From assembly GCA_020634135.1 (NCBI GenBank), contig JACKCG010000003.1:310001-374000 (forward strand): a stretch of DNA of 64,000 nucleotides. Direction: 5' to 3'. The stretch's first letter is position 1, and each line of letters opens with the position of its first letter. The notes below the pieces were generated by a model. That model saw only the letters and a program-made list of their open reading frames with translations, was not told where the DNA came from and did not search any database. A program made the position numbers and the translations under genes. Of this stretch, positions 60,053 to 64,000 are shown piece after piece. This stretch comes from Anaerolineaceae bacterium. GTDB lineage: Bacteria; Chloroflexota; Anaerolineae; Aggregatilineales; Phototrophicaceae.

Positions 60053-61690
60053 TCATTTTTCCGCCAGAGGCAGTTCAAAGCCGAATGTGCTGCCCTTGCC
60101 ATACACGCTGTGGAAGCGCATTTGTCCGCCGTGCCGCTCAATAATATTCTTGACGAGGTGCAGCCCCAGCCCGGTGCCTTCAATCGCGCGGGTTTCGGCG
60201 GTTTTGGCGCGGAAAAACGGCTGGAACAGGCGCTCCTGCTGCGATTCCGGGATGCCAAAGCCGGTATCCCGCACTTCCAGGATGGCGCGGTTGTCTTCGG
60301 CCCGCAGGCCAATCCACACTTTGCCGCCCACCGGTGTGTATTTGAGAGCATTGCCCACAAGGTTGGCGATTACTTCGTTCAGTTGGGCGGTGTCTCCCCG
60401 TACCTTGATGCTTCTATCCCCGTCTTCCAGGGTGAACAGGACACCTTTCTCGCTGGCCTGACGCTCGAAATCAATATAGGCTTGCGTGACCAGGAGTTGT
60501 AATTGAATCGTCTCGTGGAGCGGGTGCGCAGCCAGTTCCTCAATCCGCTCTAACGAGAGGATGTCGTTGGTGATCTTCTTCATGCGGGCTACGGACTGGT
60601 CTATCGTGGTTAACAGTTGGGTCTGCATGTCAGCCGGGCTATCCCCCAGCGTGGTATTCAAAAGGTACGCCGCCGAAAGAATGTTGGTGAGGGGGTTGCG
60701 CAGGTCATGCGCCGCGATGCGAATCATATCGGTCTTGATCTGTTCCAGCGCGCGCACCCTGGCATACAATTCCTGAAGTTCCATCAACTGATGCTGCGAC
60801 TCGTCGTACAACCGGGCGTTTTCGATGACCATCGTCACCTGCGCGGCCAGCATCGTCACCAGTTCAAAACTATCCGGCGTAAAACGATCCGCCTTTTTCG
60901 CCATTACGCTCAGCACACCAATCGGCTTGCTCTGCGACGTCAGCGGGACAGTGAGCTGTGCCCTGATCGCTGGCACGTGGGCGATATAGTCGGGGTCATG
61001 GGTGACATCCAGCACCAGTTCGCCTTCACCGGTACGCAGCACCCGCCCAACAATGCCGACATTCGGCTCTATAAACGTATCCAGCAGATCCGCCGGAAAC
61101 GCCCCAATCACCTGAACCGTGCGAATACCTTCGTCTTCCAGCAGGTGGATCGCCCCGGCATCGGCGGCGGTCAGGCGGACAGTGGCATCCAGCGCGACGG
61201 ACAGCACGTAAGGCATATTGAGGGTGTGCATGAGTTCGTCGTTGACCCGGCGCAGGATTTCCAGGTTCTGGATATGCTGATCCCACTGCCTGATCGACTC
61301 TTTGTGGGCGGTAATATCGCGTATCACGCCAAAGTAGCCTACTGCCTGGTTGTCCTCCATCACGAGGCGCACCATAAACTGCACCCACACCTGATCGTCC
61401 TGCGGGGTCACAACCGGCAGTTCCAGCCTGGTTTCCTCAAGATACTCGCGCAGTTGGGCTTCGTAAAACTCTGTAGCCCGGTCACGCCAGTGCGCGTGAA
61501 CGAGACAGGTAATCGGTTTGCCGGTCAATTCATCCGGGGCGTATCCGAGGCGATCTTTTATGTTGGCTGTGAGATACGAGTAACAACCATCACGATCAGC
61601 GGCAAAGATGATGTCATGGGTCAGCCTGGCAATCGCCTGGTAATGAGCATCTCCCGTGCTTACCTGGGTAGAGAAACTGTCGAATACCAT
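60053..61690 (-). CDS. soluble PAS/GAF sensor histidine kinase
   Basis: 545 residues. A PAS/PAC domain (about 10-135, FAADRDGCYSYLTANIKDRLG) leads to a GAF domain (about 145-300, LTVPLTSQSKPIGVLSVMAKK). HisKA follows with RIAAHDLRNPLTNI (His328), where the acidic D follows His in place of the usual E. The HATPase_c domain has NLVGNALKYTP, DTGFGIPESQ and GTGLGLHLV. No membrane helix is seen. It has no regulator gene beside it. The phospho-site motif AHDLRNP is characteristic of a large family of orphan kinases in Chloroflexota and cyanobacteria. Confidence 0.92.
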   Translation of the reverse strand: MVFDSFSTQVSTGDAHYQAIARLTHDIIFAADRDGCYSYLTANIKDRLGYAPDELTGKPITCLVHAHWRDRATEFYEAQLREYLEETRLELPVVTPQDDQVWVQFMVRLVMEDNQAVGYFGVIRDITAHKESIRQWDQHIQNLEILRRVNDELMHTLNMPYVLSVALDATVRLTAADAGAIHLLEDEGIRTVQVIGAFPADLLDTFIEPNVGIVGRVLRTGEGELVLDVTHDPDYIAHVPAIRAQLTVPLTSQSKPIGVLSVMAKKADRFTPDSFELVTMLAAQVTMVIENARLYDESQHQLMELQELYARVRALEQIKTDMIRIAAHDLRNPLTNILSAAYLLNTTLGDSPADMQTQLLTTIDQSVARMKKITNDILSLERIEELAAHPLHETIQLQLLVTQAYIDFERQASEKGVLFTLEDGDRSIKVRGDTAQLNEVIANLVGNALKYTPVGGKVWIGLRAEDNRAILEVRDTGFGIPESQQERLFQPFFRAKTAETRAIEGTGLGLHLVKNIIERHGGQMRFHSVYGKGSTFGFELPLAEK

Positions 61691-62290
61691 GAAATTCCTA
61701 TCTCCAAAAGCAGCGCGTTGCTATGAATCAGCCCGCCGGGCAGGCAGAAGCCTGTCCCCGCAGGAAACCCGTACTGATTTTAACGACATGAGTCGGCTGT
61801 TCTACGGGAAGATCTCGTTCCAATTGCGAACTTCCGCTAAGTAAACGCGCTCGGCCATCCGCTGCTTCTGTAATGACTTAGTTCCCTGCAACTTTTCGAA
61901 AAGACATCGCGATTCCCCACCTTCAGGAGTGAGGAAATCCGGCGTGCCTTGCGCATCGCATACCGGTTGGGTACAGTGTAGAGACACCAGCCGCGATCAA
62001 CGACGTTGACTCGATTCTATCATTGTTCGTAAAAACGTTCCAATGACACTGTAGAACGGCGAAAAACTGTTTACGGTGGGGAGGATTGCGCCAAAATACC
62101 GCAGGTAACCGGGGACAGAGCGTGGCGGCGCTGGTTTTATCGGCTTCGCTATCGTGACGACGCTCCGGCTTGTCCCGAACCTGGTTGTCAACAACGTTCT
62201 CACGGTGGAGCAGGCCGGCACTTTTCCCTTCCGCGCGTGAAAGTGCGCGTACTATTCTCACATTAGCAGGAACAGACCCGGAGGAGACTT
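61691..62290. other. 600-base gene-free interval between divergent genes
   Basis: This separates the PAS/GAF kinase (-) from the oxidoreductase (+). It must hold both promoters; none stands out. Small frames exist but lack ribosome sites or family signs. GGAGGAG directly precedes the ATG at 62291. A short repeat, CGCGCGTGAAAGTGCGCG (62235-62252), may form a hairpin or an operator. Confidence 0.4.
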
Positions 62291-63280
62291 ATGAAAGCAG
62301 TGATATGGACAAAGTATGGATCGCCAGACGGCCTTCAGTTACAGGAGATCGAAAAACCGGCCCCCAAGGATAACGAAGTGCTGGTAAAAATCCATGCGAC
62401 CACCGTCACAGCAGGGGATTGCGAGATGCGCACCCTCAAGCTCCCCCTCTTTTTGGGGTTCCCAATGCGGATATACACCGGCATCAGCAAACCGACAAGA
62501 ATTCAGATTATCGGGCAGGAGTTTGCAGGCGAAATTGAAGCAACCGGCCCGGCAGTAAAACGGTTCAAGGCGGGCGATCAGGTTTTTGGGATGACGGGTT
62601 TATTCAAGGGGACGTATGCGGAGTACATCTGCCTGCCTGACGAACCGGGGGATATGGATGGGGCGCTGGCAATCAAACCGGCCAACATGACCTATGATGA
62701 AGCCGCCGCCGTCCCTCTCGGAGGGCTTGAAGCGCTGCATTTTCTGCGACAAGGGGATATTCAGCGCGGGCAAACTGTCTTAATTAATGGGGCAGGTGGC
62801 AGCATCGGGACAATCGGCGTACAGCTTGCCAGGTATTACGGGGCTGAAGTCACCGCCGTTGACAGCACCGGCAAACTCGATATGCTGCGTTCCCTGGGCG
62901 CCGCCCATGTCGTGGATTACACACAGGAAGACTTCACCAAACGCGGCCAGACCTATGATGTTATTTTTGATGTGGTAAACAAGAGTTCGTATTCAGGTTG
63001 TATGCGATCACTTACACCGAACGGACGCTATCTTGTGGGAAACCCGACGCTGAGAAAGATGATTCGCGGGCGATGGACTTCAGCGATGGGCAGCAGGAAG
63101 GTCGTTACCGGCACATCAAGCCCCAAAGCTGAAGACCTGATTTTCCTCAGAGAGCTGATTGAAGCTGGAACAATCCATACGGTCATTGACCGGCGCTATC
63201 CGCTGGAAGAGATGGTAGAAGCGCACCGGTACGTCGAAACCGGAAACAAGAAGGGGAATGTCGTTATCACGGTGGCGTAA
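62291..63280 (+). CDS. NAD(P)-dependent quinone oxidoreductase-like MDR enzyme
   Basis: 329 residues of the medium-chain dehydrogenase/reductase superfamily without catalytic zinc. It starts MKAVIWTKYGSPDGLQL, has IIGQEFAGEIEATGPAV in the catalytic half and the nucleotide loop VLINGAGGSIGTIGVQLA (residues about 172-189). The late GTSSPKAEDLIFLREL belongs to the zeta-crystallin/quinone reductase or reticulon-like MDR proteins. It probably reduces a quinone or enone with NADPH. The ribosome site is GGAGGAG before the ATG. No operon partner is visible. Confidence 0.9.
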   Translation: MKAVIWTKYGSPDGLQLQEIEKPAPKDNEVLVKIHATTVTAGDCEMRTLKLPLFLGFPMRIYTGISKPTRIQIIGQEFAGEIEATGPAVKRFKAGDQVFGMTGLFKGTYAEYICLPDEPGDMDGALAIKPANMTYDEAAAVPLGGLEALHFLRQGDIQRGQTVLINGAGGSIGTIGVQLARYYGAEVTAVDSTGKLDMLRSLGAAHVVDYTQEDFTKRGQTYDVIFDVVNKSSYSGCMRSLTPNGRYLVGNPTLRKMIRGRWTSAMGSRKVVTGTSSPKAEDLIFLRELIEAGTIHTVIDRRYPLEEMVEAHRYVETGNKKGNVVITVA

Positions 63281-63450
63281 TCCTGACAAGACACCATAGC
63301 GGAAGCGCCAGCCTGCGCTCCCCTCTGGCAGTTCCTGTCGGAATTGCAGGCGGCCAGATGCCAGGGCGTGACATGCGCTGCGCCCTGGCGACGGTCACTG
63401 TGTCGCTAAACGGAATTCGTCTGCTTGAATACGCCCTTGTTTTTATGCGG

Positions 63451-63750
63451 CTACCCTTCGTCGTAGGGTTCGCCCTGGGCAAACGAGGCACGGCGTTCCT
63501 GGCTGTGGAAGTACCAGGCCACCGCGAGCGTTGCGCCGCTGAAGGCCGCGCCCAGCACCACCCCCACGATGACAGCCTGAATAGGCGGGTTATTCTGTGC
63601 CAGCGAAATGAGCGCCATCAGGATGATACTGAGCGCCACGCCGATGCCTGCCGTCAGCCCTGGCCGCAGCCATTCACGGCGGATTGCCAGGTAGAGGCCG
63701 ACCAAGACCAGCGCGAACACAGCAAATAGGATAAACGCCATACCCTGCAT
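63451..63750 (-). CDS. small uncharacterised membrane protein
   Basis: 99 residues from the ATG at 63748-63750, with GGGGA 8 bases upstream. Three hydrophobic stretches (FILFAVFALVLVGLYLAI, LTAGIGVALSIILMALISLA and AVIVGVVLGAAFSGATLAVAWYF) indicate three helices. The tail (RASFAQGEPYDEG) is acidic. No family is recognised. Its start is 17 bases after the stop of the cyclase gene, so the two probably share an operon. Confidence 0.7.
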   Translation of the reverse strand: MQGMAFILFAVFALVLVGLYLAIRREWLRPGLTAGIGVALSIILMALISLAQNNPPIQAVIVGVVLGAAFSGATLAVAWYFHSQERRASFAQGEPYDEG

Positions 63751-63767
63751 GATGATTTCCCCTGGAA

Positions 63768-64000
63768 CTATCGGGAGCGGAGAACGGCTCGCACCGGCGA
63801 CCCGCACGCCCCATCTAACTTAAGTGGCAGCGCGACCAACTCATACGCACCATCCGGTACGCCGCGCAGTTGCAGCATCTCAATATTCACTATCTTATGC
63901 CGGTTTAAAGCGTGGTGACATGGGAGATCAGTGCTGGTGAACGCATCCACCGACGGCGAATCCAGGCCGATCAGCCGGATGCCCAGCCCGCCCAACCAGG
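63768..64000 (-). CDS. cyclase family protein (kynurenine formamidase-like), N-terminus outside window
   Basis: Only the C-terminal 76 or so residues are present; the frame is open at the right edge, and the first visible TTG is internal. The segment IRLIGLDSPSVDAF, the LPCHHALN metal/substrate loop, VNIEMLQL and the end YELVALPLKLDGACGSPVRAVL are typical of the PF04199 cyclase/arylformamidase group. Members hydrolyse N-formylkynurenine or related amides. The downstream small membrane protein is 17 bases away. Confidence 0.82.
   Translation of the reverse strand, partial: WLGGLGIRLIGLDSPSVDAFTSTDLPCHHALNRHKIVNIEMLQLRGVPDGAYELVALPLKLDGACGSPVRAVLRSR

Noticed and set aside
62235..62252. CGCGCGTGAAAGTGCGCG as a regulator site for the oxidoreductase
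   Set aside because: The arms are short and GC-rich and could occur by chance in this genome; no regulator gene is adjacent, so it is only mentioned in the interval note.
1..64000. tRNA, rRNA, SRP RNA, CRISPR arrays and insertion sequences
   Set aside because: Scanning both strands for T-loop, rRNA, SRP tetraloop, regular spacer repeats and transposase motifs gave nothing convincing.

Overview
The window looks like one contiguous piece of a bacterial chromosome, moderately GC-rich except for one clearly AT-richer block (about 6.53-8.94 kb). I infer a Chloroflexota (Anaerolineae-like) host. The grounds are the density of GAF/PAS sensor kinases, a short module (FDNMSPDEIM) that I associate with that phylum, an FtsK-gamma winged helix used outside FtsK, and PadR, CWC and BNR-type genes together. 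There is no rRNA gene, so this placement is an inference. I found no tRNA, CRISPR array, transposase or integrase.

Layout. 1-5.7 kb: a signalling operon with a GAF histidine kinase (cut by the left edge), a threonine-synthase-like PLP enzyme fused to two receiver domains, a single-domain response regulator, and then a GNAT protein. 5.8-6.5 kb: a sigma-70-family factor with its own promoter. 6.5-8.9 kb: an AT-rich type II restriction-modification pair. 9.15-11.95 kb: priA. 11.98-15.25 kb: a metal-homeostasis block (Fur-family and TetR-family regulators opposite a His-rich membrane methyltransferase and a CDF metal exporter). This block is bracketed by the real 3' end of priA and a diverged second copy of that 3' end at 15247-15324, so it is probably an acquired island. 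15.4-20.1 kb: a cysteine-synthase-like enzyme, a Tat-exported metallophosphoesterase and a membrane sensor kinase. 20.26-25.95 kb: a sugar ABC importer without its ATPase and a GH13 sucrose-phosphorylase-family enzyme. The importer operon is driven by a near-consensus promoter whose 17-base spacer is filled by a perfect LacI-type palindrome, and a strong terminator lies after the binding-protein gene.

25.96-27.86 kb: a TIR / FtsK-gamma / FGE-sulfatase fusion with a duplicated short module. 28-35.9 kb: small accessory genes (GNAT-like, methyltransferase, WD40, SDR, SH3 secreted protein, cupin, SnoaL-like, PadR). 36.1-42.1 kb: hutI, a LysR regulator, an alkyltransferase-like protein, an orphan cheB, rsgA and a membrane-anchored thioredoxin-fold protein. 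42.2-53.0 kb: an exopolysaccharide cluster read leftward from a Wzz/BY-kinase fusion, through a polymerase, a sialidase-fold surface protein, an FAD oxidoreductase and a glycosyltransferase, to a polyprenyl glycosylphosphotransferase. It contains a heavily frameshifted glycosyltransferase and a fragment of an EamA transporter. 53.3-64 kb: recR, an ABC/SMC-like ATPase, beta-phosphoglucomutase, a lipoprotein esterase, an amidohydrolase, a CWC protein, a PAS/GAF kinase, a quinone-oxidoreductase-like enzyme and a cyclase family protein cut by the right edge.

The most unusual items are the PLP-enzyme/receiver fusion, the TIR/FtsK-gamma/FGE fusion, the duplicated priA end around the metal island, and the BY-kinase with a C-terminal helix-turn-helix. 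Start sites were re-chosen by Shine-Dalgarno position in several genes. Domain assignments come from reading motifs, not from searches.
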